Below are positions 15,903-23,890 of a stretch of 64,000 nt of DNA, piece after piece. The first letter of the stretch is position 1. Each line of letters opens with the position of its first letter. A program made the position numbers and the translations under genes. Origin of the DNA: a bacterium D16-34 (GTDB lineage Bacteria; Actinomycetota; Coriobacteriia; Coriobacteriales; Eggerthellaceae); contig RAZB01000008.1 in assembly GCA_003612515.1 (NCBI GenBank), forward strand, positions 1 to 64,000, in the 5' to 3' direction. Below the pieces are notes generated by a model, which saw nothing but the letters and a program-made list of their open reading frames with translations, searched no databases and was not told the DNA's origin.

Positions 15903-17111
15903 ATGCCCAAACACGCTTCACATAGTAAGAACAATTCAAAGCATGCTCAGCAAGGAGTAGATGAGCGCTCGTCAATGCGTAGCTATGATACACAAGATGA
16001 GCCAATTGGTTTGACGCAAGCCTTTACGCCACTCGATCAAACTGATGAGTTTAGCGCTTTAGGTGCTACAACTGGCCGTCACGCAAATGGCTTTAGCTAT
16101 AAACCCGATGATGGTTCAGATGAGTATCCTGATGCTTTTGAAAGCCTTGAGCCTGTTGTTGAACCGCCGTTGCTCTTTGGCGATCAGTCTCAAGCTATGA
16201 CAGTTGCTCCAACACGGGGTCGTCATGGCAAAAACAAAAAGCCTCCCTTGTTGCCGCATCAGAAAAAATCGCGTCGCATAAGGCGTATTTTGATTGTGAT
16301 CATGGTTTTATTGGTGCTGCTTATAGGTGCAATTGTTTATTTGGGTTGGCAGCTTTTTTCCGAGGCGAACTTGTCGGCTTCGCAACAAGTTCAGCAGCTT
16401 CAATCAACTGAAACCGAAACAGAAAGCCTTCAAGCTGATCCATCTGCAACAAGTGATGCGGCTACAACAACTGCAAAACGCACTGAAGTGCCAGATTTGC
16501 TGAGTATTTTAGGATTAAGTGAAAGCGAAGCGGTTACTCAGCTTAAGCGGGGCGCTTCTGTGGTATCAACGCGTGACGTGTCAGAAGAGGGAAGTGCCAT
16601 TGTGAAGCAAGAAACCGTAGCTTTGCTTGAAGAGCCTGCAGATTCTCGCTCTGGTACACCAACCGTCTATTTGGGTCTTAATGCTGATGGCATTGTTGTT
16701 TCGGCTGGTTATTCTGCGGCTACAGCCTCGCTTGGATATGGTTCAGTGAGTTTTTCTGAGGCAATTGAGAAAGAGCAGATTATCCAAAAAACATTAGCAG
16801 AAGCAGGAGTTACTATTTCTGATGACGCTATTGAGCTTCCGAGCGATAGGTCAGAATATGCCACGTATGCAAGTGATGGCACGACCGTAACTGCCGAGAA
16901 TTGCTCCTTCTCAGGTCCGGTTGATATTAACGGTGAGACCTATGAGTGGTCAGCAGTTCTTACTTATAACTACACCACATCAAATGCGACAGGGAATTTG
17001 GCAGATACGATTCGCATCATCTATGTGTATATAGATGCCCCTGGTGCTCAAGCACCCATTGAAGAGGCCGCCGAAGGCGATCAAGCCGCCGAGGGTGATC
17101 AAGCCGCTTAA
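15903..17111 (+). CDS. Single-pass membrane protein with extracellular domain, unknown
   Basis: About 402 residues. The first ~120 residues are cytoplasmic, polar, and end in a basic HQKKSRRIRR stretch. One membrane helix (about residues 127-149) follows, then an extracellular Ser/Thr/Ala-rich linker and a folded region of about 190 residues that I cannot assign. The C-terminus is an AAEGDQ repeat. ATG 15903 was chosen because GGAAGG lies 8 bases upstream; the frame opens 6 codons earlier. Oddity: the 18-bp DNA repeat that encodes the tail continues past the stop codon, suggesting that the protein was once longer. Confidence 0.65.
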   Translation: MPKHASHSKNNSKHAQQGVDERSSMRSYDTQDEPIGLTQAFTPLDQTDEFSALGATTGRHANGFSYKPDDGSDEYPDAFESLEPVVEPPLLFGDQSQAMTVAPTRGRHGKNKKPPLLPHQKKSRRIRRILIVIMVLLVLLIGAIVYLGWQLFSEANLSASQQVQQLQSTETETESLQADPSATSDAATTTAKRTEVPDLLSILGLSESEAVTQLKRGASVVSTRDVSEEGSAIVKQETVALLEEPADSRSGTPTVYLGLNADGIVVSAGYSAATASLGYGSVSFSEAIEKEQIIQKTLAEAGVTISDDAIELPSDRSEYATYASDGTTVTAENCSFSGPVDINGETYEWSAVLTYNYTTSNATGNLADTIRIIYVYIDAPGAQAPIEEAAEGDQAAEGDQAA

Positions 17112-17138
17112 GGTAACCAAGCCGACGAAGGCAACCCA
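17067..17138 (+). repeat. Four-unit 18-bp tandem repeat crossing a stop codon
   Basis: Units at 17067-17084, 17085-17102, 17103-17120 and 17121-17138 have the pattern GCCGnnGAAGGnnAnCAA. The first two encode Ala-Ala-Glu-Gly-Asp-Gln. In unit 3, GAA/GAG has become TAA, which is the stop codon of the gene; unit 4 remains in frame downstream. Confidence 0.75.
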
Positions 17139-17162
17139 AACCAACTGAGAGATTGCACGGAA

Positions 17163-17188
17163 AACGCCACCTCATATGAGGTGGCGTT
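17163..17188. terminator. Bidirectional terminator-like palindrome
   Basis: AACGCCACCTCAT and its exact complement abut to form a 26-bp perfect palindrome between two convergent genes. There is no strong T-tract on either side, so its strength is uncertain. Confidence 0.6.
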
Positions 17189-17220
17189 GACGTATCGGGC
17201 GTTTTTAGCTTGCAGATAGA

Positions 17221-18612
17221 TTATTCTTCATAGAGTGAAAACATATCTTTACCAACGCCGCAAACTGGGCAAACCCAATCCTCGGGGATGTCTTCAAACG
17301 CGGTGCCTGGTTCGATTCCTCCATCAGGATCTCCCAGTTCGGGATCGTAGATGTACCCGCATACATCACAAACATATTTCTTCATAGTTGAGTTCTCCTG
17401 TTCTTGAAGAGGGGCTGTTGTATCTATCTCCAAAAGATCAGCAACAAACGCAGGAATTTCTGCATAGTCACTAATCTGAGGATTCCAATTTACGCGCAAC
17501 GCGGTATCGCTTACGTTAAAACCAGCATCGCGTAGTCGCTCTTGCAATATGCGCGTGCCTTCGCCACTCCAACCGTAACAACCAAATGCTGCTGCTCGCT
17601 TATTTTTGAACTTGAGCGACTTGAGAAACGTGAGCCATCCAGAAACGCCTGAGAGGATATCGTTAACAACTGTTGGCGAACCCAGCGCGAGAGCTTTTGA
17701 GCGAAACACATCAACCATGACATCGTTTTTGTCATCGGTCTCAACGTTGTGGACAACCACGTTGGTTTGTGGGCTTACGCGTGAAATTTCGTCAGCTATA
17801 GCATGTGCAAGTTCTTTGGTGCCGTTCCACATGGTTCCATAGCAAACACATACCATGTCTTCTTGATATGCATCTGCCCATAAAGCGTAATCTGCAATAA
17901 TCTGCATGGGGTTATCGCGCCAAACAACACCATGAGAAGGTGCAATGATTTCAATTGGTAGCTGCAGGCTATCGAGTTCAGCAAGCTTACGTTTTACGTT
18001 TTGTGCATAGGGGTTCAAGATGTTGACGAAATATTTGAGCGCTTCGTAATGAAGCAGCGCTTGATCTGCTCGATCGTTAAATAATTCTTCAACGGCAAAA
18101 TGCTGACCAAAGGCATCCATGGAGAACAAGATGTTGTCACCGGTCAAAAAGCTTGCAAGAGAATCTGGCCAGTGCATCATGGGCATCTCTATGAAAATGA
18201 GTTGTTTGCCGTTGCCGACATCAAGGGTGTCGCCTGATTTCACGACGTGAAAATTCCAGTTATGCTTTCCATATTGGCCCTCAAGGGATTTAACTGCGTT
18301 TGCGGTGCAATATATAGGCACATCAGGGATTTGCTGCATAAGGGCGCCAAGAGCACCCGAATGATCGCACTCGCCATGATGAGCAACGATGTAGTCAATA
18401 GAAGTTAAGTCTATCTCTTGCTTGAGATTTTCAATGAAGTCAAACCGGTGCGGAAGCCAAACCGTGTCAACGAGAACAGTTTTTTCTTCTTCGATAAGGT
18501 AGGCGTTTTGGCTGGATCCGTGCTCGATGCTGTAGTCTTCGCCATGAAAGTGTTTGAGTTCCCAATCGAGATATCCTATCCAACTAACGTTGCCTTTAAT
18601 ACGCTTTTTCAT
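17221..18612 (-). CDS. Flavodiiron protein with fused rubredoxin (flavorubredoxin-like)
   Basis: Reduces O2 to water and/or NO to N2O in the cytoplasm, protecting anaerobes. About 463 residues in three modules. The metallo-lactamase-like diiron domain (1-245) has HHGECDHSG, the HWPDS and SMDAFGQH metal positions, and PSHGVVWR. The flavodoxin domain (about 255-395) has [14 protein letters not shown] for FMN binding. The rubredoxin domain (about 408-463) has [10 protein letters not shown] and [11 protein letters not shown]. The fused rubredoxin supplies electrons directly. I chose ATG 18612 (M-K-K-R-I-K) with AGGAG 8 bases upstream; the frame extends 25 codons further without a better site. It is a single gene. 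Confidence 0.93.
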   Translation of the reverse strand: MKKRIKGNVSWIGYLDWELKHFHGEDYSIEHGSSQNAYLIEEEKTVLVDTVWLPHRFDFIENLKQEIDLTSIDYIVAHHGECDHSGALGALMQQIPDVPIYCTANAVKSLEGQYGKHNWNFHVVKSGDTLDVGNGKQLIFIEMPMMHWPDSLASFLTGDNILFSMDAFGQHFAVEELFNDRADQALLHYEALKYFVNILNPYAQNVKRKLAELDSLQLPIEIIAPSHGVVWRDNPMQIIADYALWADAYQEDMVCVCYGTMWNGTKELAHAIADEISRVSPQTNVVVHNVETDDKNDVMVDVFRSKALALGSPTVVNDILSGVSGWLTFLKSLKFKNKRAAAFGCYGWSGEGTRILQERLRDAGFNVSDTALRVNWNPQISDYAEIPAFVADLLEIDTTAPLQEQENSTMKKYVCDVCGYIYDPELGDPDGGIEPGTAFEDIPEDWVCPVCGVGKDMFSLYEE

Positions 18613-18883
18613 AGCACGAACTCCTGGGGCATATACATAGTTCGATGATTTCAGATAGAGCCTACCTGGTTTCTCTGTGGAATACATGCGCTAAGGTAAT
18701 TTGTCATGAAATAGTGAACGTACTATTGGTATGCTGCTAATATCACAAAGCTAGTCTTTGACCGTCTTTTGGTCTTTGACCGCCTTCGCAAAACAAACAA
18801 AGAGAAGTTCTTGCAACTTATGAGCGAAGTGGTACAATTTCTAACTTGTGAACAGAAGTGAGGCGAAAGTCTCCACCTGGTTC

Positions 18884-18965
18884 GGCGCTTTGGCAGCTGA
18901 TGGGTTATTCAATATAAGCACTGTCTTATGTGATGTCCCGCGTGCGCCAAAGCAGCGGGTTTTTT
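18884..18965 (+). promoter_or_regulatory. Attenuator-like leader of infC-rpmI-rplT
   Basis: A terminator CCCGC/GCGGG (18937-18941, 18955-18959) with six T (18960-18965) stands about 40 bases before infC. Its loop contains GCCAAAGC (18946-18953), exactly complementary to GCTTTGGC at 18887-18894, so an upstream-downstream pairing would break the terminator. A small hairpin ATAAG/CTTAT lies between. This layout is like the L20-controlled infC leaders of Firmicutes, but I cannot confirm the same ligand. Confidence 0.65.
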
Positions 18966-19005
18966 ATTTTGTGCGCTAAGCACACAAGAAAGGAAGGTGA
19001 GCGCA

Positions 19006-19578
19006 ATAGCTGCTCAAGAACCTCGGCTTAATGAACAGATTTCTGTTCGTGAGTGCCGCCTGATTGGCTATGACGGAACTCAGATGGGTATCTATCCTAC
19101 GGTTCAAGCTCAGCGTATTGCTGATGATGAAGGATTAGACCTCGTTGAGATTGCACCAAACGCTGATCCGCCTGTATGCCGCATCATGGATTATGGCAAG
19201 TTTAAGTATGACCAGGCCATTAAGGCAAAGCAGGCGCGTAAGAACCAAAGCAAAATCGAAACAAAGGAAATGAAGTTTCGCCCGAAAATTGATGTAGGCG
19301 ATTACACTACCAAGAAAAAGCACGTACTTCGTTTTCTTGATGCAGGGAACAAAGTCAAGATCACAATTATGTTCCGTGGTCGCGAAATGGCTCATCCCGA
19401 GCAAGGTCTCACCATCCTTGAACGTTTGGCAGATGACTTGAAAGACATGGCAGTCATTGAGTCTCAGCCAAAGATGGAAGGCCGCAACATGCATATGTTG
19501 ATTGCCCCGCTGCCTGCAGCGGCTAAGAAGAAAAAGGACGAATCGAGTAAGGAAGAAAGGACACAGGATAATGCCTAA
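19006..19578 (+). CDS. infC: Translation initiation factor IF-3
   Basis: About 190 residues. It binds the 30S subunit, checks start-codon pairing and blocks premature 50S joining. Marks include RLNEQI near the start, [34 protein letters not shown] and the K-rich C-terminus. The start is notable: GTG 18997 overlaps the Shine-Dalgarno AGGTGA (18995-19000), whereas the in-frame ATA at 19006 is 5 bases beyond it. IF-3 genes often use rare start codons so that IF-3 can repress its own synthesis, so I place the start at ATA 19006; GTG 18997 would add three residues. The stop overlaps rpmI by 8 bases. Confidence 0.95.
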   Translation: MAAQEPRLNEQISVRECRLIGYDGTQMGIYPTVQAQRIADDEGLDLVEIAPNADPPVCRIMDYGKFKYDQAIKAKQARKNQSKIETKEMKFRPKIDVGDYTTKKKHVLRFLDAGNKVKITIMFRGREMAHPEQGLTILERLADDLKDMAVIESQPKMEGRNMHMLIAPLPAAAKKKKDESSKEERTQDNA

Positions 19579-19768
19579 AATGAAGACTCATCGCGGTACT
19601 GCTAAGCGTTTCCGCGTTACCGGCTCCGGCAAGATCATGCGTGCAAAGGCTTATAAGAGCCACATTCTCACCAAGAAAAGCCCGAAACGTAAGCGTAATT
19701 TCCGTCACGAAACCGAAGTTGCTCAAGCTGATCAAAAGGTCATCGCTCGCAACCTTGGCCTTCGCTAG
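19571..19768 (+). CDS. rpmI: 50S ribosomal protein L35
   Basis: 65 residues, very basic, with the family opening [14 protein letters not shown] and the later [13 protein letters not shown]. It is a component of the large ribosomal subunit. It begins inside the last codons of infC (8-bp overlap), the usual infC-rpmI-rplT coupling. The in-frame sequence upstream of this ATG belongs to the infC overlap and is not part of L35. Confidence 0.97.
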   Translation: MPKMKTHRGTAKRFRVTGSGKIMRAKAYKSHILTKKSPKRKRNFRHETEVAQADQKVIARNLGLR

Positions 19769-19792
19769 AATTTAAAGGAGCTCTGATACGAT

Positions 19793-20146
19793 ATGCCTCG
19801 TGTAAAACGTGCAGTGAGCGCACATAAGAAGCGCCGTACCGTTCTTACTCGCGCCAAGGGTTACTATGGCGCAAAATCTCGCTCTTATCGTGCAGCGAAA
19901 GAGCAGATGCAGCATTCTTTGCAGTACATGTATCGTGATCGCCGCAATAAGAAGCGTGAGATCCGTCGTCTTTGGATTACTCGTATTAATGCTGCTGCTC
20001 GCATCAATGGCATGAGCTATTCAGTATTCATGAATGGTCTGAAGAAGGCTGGCGTAGAGCTTGACCGCAAGGTTTTGGCTGATATGGCCGTAAATGATCC
20101 GACAGCGTTTGCCGCGCTTGTTGAGGTTGCAAAGAAAGCTCTGTAA
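19793..20146 (+). CDS. rplT: 50S ribosomal protein L20
   Basis: 117 residues, normal length. Family marks are [24 protein letters not shown] and [11 protein letters not shown]. It binds 23S rRNA early in 50S assembly, and in several bacteria it represses its own operon by binding the infC leader, which fits the attenuator seen here. AAGGAG lies about 12 bases upstream of the ATG. Confidence 0.97.
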   Translation: MPRVKRAVSAHKKRRTVLTRAKGYYGAKSRSYRAAKEQMQHSLQYMYRDRRNKKREIRRLWITRINAAARINGMSYSVFMNGLKKAGVELDRKVLADMAVNDPTAFAALVEVAKKAL

Positions 20147-20171
20147 GCTTTTAAAGCTTATTTAGTATGCT

Positions 20172-20196
20172 AAAGGTCGCTTCGGCGGCCTTTTTT
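20172..20196 (+). terminator. Terminator of the infC-rpmI-rplT operon
   Basis: AAAGGTCGC-TTCG-GCGGCC followed by TTTTTT: a compact stem with a UUCG tetraloop and T-tract, just after rplT. Confidence 0.9.
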
Positions 20197-20261
20197 GTTT
20201 CGCAGCCCAGGTCATGGGAGCGATAATCATGGGCGGGATAAAACTAAAGTAGGTTTGTTTG

Positions 20262-20612
20262 CTAATTTGAAAGCTGATAATCAGCTTCGTCTTCAAATGC
20301 GGTTGATCCATTCATCATGTCAGTAATGAAGCATTCAACCGATTCTCGAGCAGAGCCATGCATGCCGCTCACAACTTCGATGCCTGATTGCTCAAGCGCT
20401 TGTCGAATATTCGGATCGATGGTGTTGGCAAAAAACAGATCGATGCCTAAAGATGCGAGAAGCTCTGCGGTAGAAGCAGGAGGTAAGCAAGGGTTTGGTA
20501 AGTTCTGGCATTCCGTGATGACTCCGCGTTCTACGGTGTAGCACATATAACTAGCACAACGTCCGCTATGCACAGATACATTCAAGCCATCACTGGCTAC
20601 TGCAATACGCAT
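20262..20612 (-). CDS. NifX/NifB-type dinitrogenase iron-molybdenum cofactor family protein
   Basis: 116 residues with the small NifX-like alpha/beta fold (PF02579): MRIAVASDGLNVSVHSGRC at the N-terminus, NPCLPPAST in the middle and a late G-I-E-V-V-S-G-M-H-G loop. Stand-alone members are found in many anaerobes without nitrogenase and are thought to bind metal clusters; the role here is unknown. ATG 20612 has GGAAGG 6 bases upstream; the 44 extra in-frame codons upstream are not protein-like. Downstream of tRNA-Glu on the same strand, but separated from it by a terminator. Confidence 0.8.
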   Translation of the reverse strand: MRIAVASDGLNVSVHSGRCASYMCYTVERGVITECQNLPNPCLPPASTAELLASLGIDLFFANTIDPNIRQALEQSGIEVVSGMHGSARESVECFITDMMNGSTAFEDEADYQLSN

Positions 20613-20746
20613 ACCGTTCCTTCCCTCAAACAATGCTATAACCTTAGCGCTTGTTGTGAAGACTTTCTGTACGGTTTCGCCAAAAGGGCAATATAGTTTG
20701 GTAGCAGGGGGTAAGAGGCAAATAAATATTGCTGCAAACAACAAAA

Positions 20747-20771
20747 CAGGGCAAACAAATTGTTTGCCCTG
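20747..20771 (-). terminator. Terminator of tRNA-Glu
   Basis: CAGGGCAAACAA / TTGTTTGCCCTG with a one-base centre gives a 12-bp stem, followed on the minus strand by a T-rich tract (TTTTGTTGTTTG). Confidence 0.8.
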
Positions 20772-20779
20772 ATCATAGA

Positions 20780-20854
20780 TGGTGCCCCCAACGAGAATCG
20801 AACTCGTGTCTCAGCCTTGAAAGGGCCGCGTCCTGACCTCTAGACTATGGGGAC
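20780..20854 (-). tRNA. tRNA-Glu (anticodon TTC)
   Basis: On the minus strand, acceptor GTCCCCA pairs with TGGGGGC, the anticodon loop is CTTTCAA with TTC, and the T-arm is CGAG-TTCGATT-CTCG with an encoded CCA (20780-20782). D-arm bases AGTCTAGAGGTCAGGAC are typical of tRNA-Glu. Confidence 0.95.
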
Positions 20855-20976
20855 AAAAGCTAGCTTCTTAAAAGCAGCTTTAATAGTATCGCAAAGTCTG
20901 CCATGTATTGCAAGAATTTTTTTGCGCTCTTTTTGCAGGCGTGCGGATACGATGGTGCAGACGGTGTTATCTGCGT

Positions 20977-20982
20977 TATTAT
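20977..20982 (+). promoter_or_regulatory. -10 box for a possibly leaderless mRNA
   Basis: TATTAT ends 6 bases before the ATG at 20989, and no Shine-Dalgarno sequence is present. A start of transcription at the A of ATG is therefore plausible; leaderless mRNAs are common in actinobacteria. The -35 is weak. Confidence 0.4.
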
Positions 20983-20988
20983 GAATAC

Positions 20989-22374
20989 ATGACTAATTCA
21001 TCACATGAGGCACAGCCCGATTTATCAACAGAAATAACGTTAGAAGAACCCGCTGCAGAGACCATTGCTCTCTCTGCTGCTGATTCGTCGCATGAAAAGC
21101 CGCTTGTCATCGTAGCTCACGCGTCAGTTGGCTCAGGGCATCGCAGTGCAGCTAACGCCATTGCGCAAGCGCTGAGGCTTCAGCAAGAAGAATTACTCTC
21201 AGGCGAAGTTGCTACTATTACTGGTGATGTAGAGGCAGATCAGCTTTTGCGTGAGGTTGATATTGAAGTAATTGATATTCTTGATTATGGGCGTGTTGTT
21301 TTCGATGGAAATAAAACAGCCTCGCTTTTTACGGGAGCCACTCGTCCGATATATGACCTGACATGGCGCTATACGCTTACTGGTCGCATTCTTTGGTCGG
21401 GGGGAACCATTTGGTCGCGCATCATGTATGCGCCGTTTACTGAATATGTGAGCAAAAGAAAGCCCGTCGCCATTATCTGTACGCATATTACCGCAGCGAA
21501 TGCCGCGGTATCAGCGCGCATGCTTACTGCTCAGCGCTTTCCTATCGTGGCAGTCCCTACAGATTATGAAACCGAAGGGCTGTGGCCGCAGTTAACTTGT
21601 GACTTATTTTGCGTGGCTAATGAGTTTATGGCTGAAACACTTCGCCCGCGCAAGATTCCTGAAGAACGTATTTTGATTACAGGGATTCCAACGCGCGAAG
21701 ATTTCCGTCGTGAATTTGATCGAGATCAAATTCGAGAAGCGTATGGCCTTCCGCAGGACAAACGCGTGGTACTTGCACTTGCAGGAGCGTATTTGCCAAG
21801 ACCGTATATTCACTTCCGCGCAGCGCTCGACAAAACGCTTCCTTATCTGCATCTTTTTGAACCAACGCTTCATTTTGTTTTTGTCGCAGGAGAAGACAAA
21901 GAGTATGTGCGTCATTTGCAAACGCAGTGTAGGGAATTGGGACTCACCAACGTAACTATTCTTAATTATGTTGAGGATATGGCCGCTTTGATGGCTTTGA
22001 GTGACTTGGTTATTTGCAAATCTGGTGGTTTGACGGTTACTGAATGTTTGTGTGCAAAGGCACCGATGGTGTTGTTGGGCAAGGCATATGGGCAGGAAAA
22101 AGCCAACGTAAATATGCTTACCGGAACCGGTGCGGCACTTCATGTAACCACCGCGCGTGAGCTATTAGACACGCTTCGCCATTATGCTTACAACCCAGAA
22201 ATGGGTAGAGCTATGCTTATCAATGGCTCGTATTTGCGAAGACCGGATGCTGCACGAGATATAGCAGCGGTATCTATGGAGCTTGCCGCGCACCCGAAAG
22301 ACCCAACAGATCCCATTTTCCGTAAACATTTCCTCAAGTTTTATTGGGGTAGAAGGCCAGCTCATGTCCGTTAA
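20989..22374 (+). CDS. Glycolipid glycosyltransferase, GT28 (MGDG synthase / UgtP-like)
   Basis: About 461 residues. A roughly 40-residue acidic N-terminal stretch precedes the MGDG_synth domain: VIVAHASVGSGHRSAANAIA, CTHITAANAAVSARM and VAVPTDYETEG. The C-terminal UDP-sugar-binding half has LALAGAYLPRP and SDLVICKSGGLTVTECLC...AYGQEKANV. It should transfer a hexose from a UDP-sugar to diacylglycerol at the membrane surface, giving membrane glycolipid or a lipoteichoic-acid-type anchor. ATG 20989 was chosen although it has no ribosome site, because a -10 box lies just upstream. Its end overlaps the DEAD helicase start by 11 bp. Confidence 0.85.
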   Translation: MTNSSHEAQPDLSTEITLEEPAAETIALSAADSSHEKPLVIVAHASVGSGHRSAANAIAQALRLQQEELLSGEVATITGDVEADQLLREVDIEVIDILDYGRVVFDGNKTASLFTGATRPIYDLTWRYTLTGRILWSGGTIWSRIMYAPFTEYVSKRKPVAIICTHITAANAAVSARMLTAQRFPIVAVPTDYETEGLWPQLTCDLFCVANEFMAETLRPRKIPEERILITGIPTREDFRREFDRDQIREAYGLPQDKRVVLALAGAYLPRPYIHFRAALDKTLPYLHLFEPTLHFVFVAGEDKEYVRHLQTQCRELGLTNVTILNYVEDMAALMALSDLVICKSGGLTVTECLCAKAPMVLLGKAYGQEKANVNMLTGTGAALHVTTARELLDTLRHYAYNPEMGRAMLINGSYLRRPDAARDIAAVSMELAAHPKDPTDPIFRKHFLKFYWGRRPAHVR

Positions 22375-23833
22375 TCAATTTAAGAGTTTAGGATTGTCTG
22401 ACCCGGTGCTTAGCGCATGCAAGACATTGGGTTATACCACGCCTACCCCCATACAAATACAAGCAATTCCGAGTGTGCTTGCTGGTGAGGATGTTATGGC
22501 TGAGGCTCAAACGGGCTCAGGCAAAACTGCAGCATTTGCGCTGCCCGCGATGGATGCTTTTGGGCCGACGAAAGGTTCAAAACCGAGCGTGCTTGTTGTG
22601 ACGCCAACGCGTGAACTGGCACTTCAAATAGCCGAGGTGTGTCAAACGGTTGCTAAACACACGCATCATCGTGTGGTCTCAGCGGTTGGCGGTATATCCA
22701 TCAACCCACAAAAAGACCAGATCAAACGAGGTGTTGACGTGCTTATTGCAACGCCAGGTCGTCTGCTTGATTTAGTCTCGCAAAAAGCAGTATCACTTGC
22801 AGGCGTCTCTCTTTTGGTGCTTGATGAGGCGGATCGCATGCTCGATATGGGGTTTTGGCCAGATGTGCGCGCCATTATCAGTCATGTTCCCGCATCAAGA
22901 CAAACGCTTTTGTTTTCGGCGACACTTGAGGATGCGACATTTGATGTCGGAGAGGTCTTTGCTCGTCAACCGAAAAAGATTTCAGTGTCGCCTCAGACGC
23001 GCACAACTGATCAGGTTGAGCAGTTTAAGCTCTTGCTTCCGCAAGATGTTAAGCCGCCTTTTTTGCAAGCCTTCTTAAGTGAGCATAAACAAGAGCGCAT
23101 TATTGTGTTTGCGCGAACGAAAAATCGTGTTGATACGGTTTTTCGCCGTCTAAGCAGATCAGGCATTGCGGTTGATAGGCTGCATGCTGATAGGTCGCAA
23201 AACCAGCGACAGCGCGCGCTGTCTCAATTTGCGGCTGGCAAGGTGCAGGTATTAGTGGCAACCGATGTGCTTTCGCGTGGCATTGATGTGCAAGACGTTG
23301 ATTGGGTTGTCAATTATGATTTGCCCCGACAACCACAAGACTATGTGCATCGAATTGGAAGGGCGGGAAGAGCGTGCGCTACAGGCTGCTCGCTTACGCT
23401 TGTAACGCCTGATCAAAGACAAGAATTCCAAGCATTGGAGCGCTATTTGGGTGCTCAAATCAAAGATTTGGAGCTCTCGTTTTTCGACATGGATGAGGCA
23501 ACGAAGAAAGCGCAAGCTCGCGCTGTTCGCGCCCAGGATAGGCGAGATCCTGAACTCCAAGCAGCGAAAAGAGAGTTCAGTGCGCGTGCAAAACGCAAGC
23601 AACGATCTGCTGAGCAGGTGAAAAACGAGCAACATGTACATGCCCATAAACGCTCATCTTCTAGAAAACCAAAACATCTTACGAATGCCCAGCACACAAG
23701 CAAGCCAAAAGCTCAGTCTTCTCGATTGAAGAAAAAGTCTGAAACCACGCATACAAAATCTCGTCAGAAGCAAACTAATGCGTCGCATGGTGCGAAAAAG
23801 GGACAAGCAAAGTACAGGCGTTCAGTAAAATAG
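22364..23833 (+). CDS. DEAD-box ATP-dependent RNA helicase
   Basis: About 489 residues. Q-motif region YTTPTPIQIQAIP, Walker A AQTGSGKTA, PTRELALQI, TPGRLLD, LVLDEADRMLDMGF (DEAD), SAT, ARTKNRVD, ATDVLSRGIDV and HRIGRAGR all lie in order in the first 380 residues. The last 110 residues are a Lys/Arg/Ser/His-rich basic tail, typical of RNA-binding extensions in RhlE/CsdA-type helicases. It unwinds RNA in ribosome assembly or mRNA turnover. ATG 22364 overlaps the upstream gene by 11 bp, so translation is probably coupled. Confidence 0.95.
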   Translation: MSVNQFKSLGLSDPVLSACKTLGYTTPTPIQIQAIPSVLAGEDVMAEAQTGSGKTAAFALPAMDAFGPTKGSKPSVLVVTPTRELALQIAEVCQTVAKHTHHRVVSAVGGISINPQKDQIKRGVDVLIATPGRLLDLVSQKAVSLAGVSLLVLDEADRMLDMGFWPDVRAIISHVPASRQTLLFSATLEDATFDVGEVFARQPKKISVSPQTRTTDQVEQFKLLLPQDVKPPFLQAFLSEHKQERIIVFARTKNRVDTVFRRLSRSGIAVDRLHADRSQNQRQRALSQFAAGKVQVLVATDVLSRGIDVQDVDWVVNYDLPRQPQDYVHRIGRAGRACATGCSLTLVTPDQRQEFQALERYLGAQIKDLELSFFDMDEATKKAQARAVRAQDRRDPELQAAKREFSARAKRKQRSAEQVKNEQHVHAHKRSSSRKPKHLTNAQHTSKPKAQSSRLKKKSETTHTKSRQKQTNASHGAKKGQAKYRRSVK

Positions 23834-23890
23834 GTAGTTAAGTAATCCACTTACGTAAAGCTTGTTGGCAGGTAAGGATTGTGGTGCTCA

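Noticed and set aside
18997-19005. GTG as infC start
   Set aside because: The codon is part of the Shine-Dalgarno sequence; the ATA three codons later has proper spacing. Kept as an alternative.
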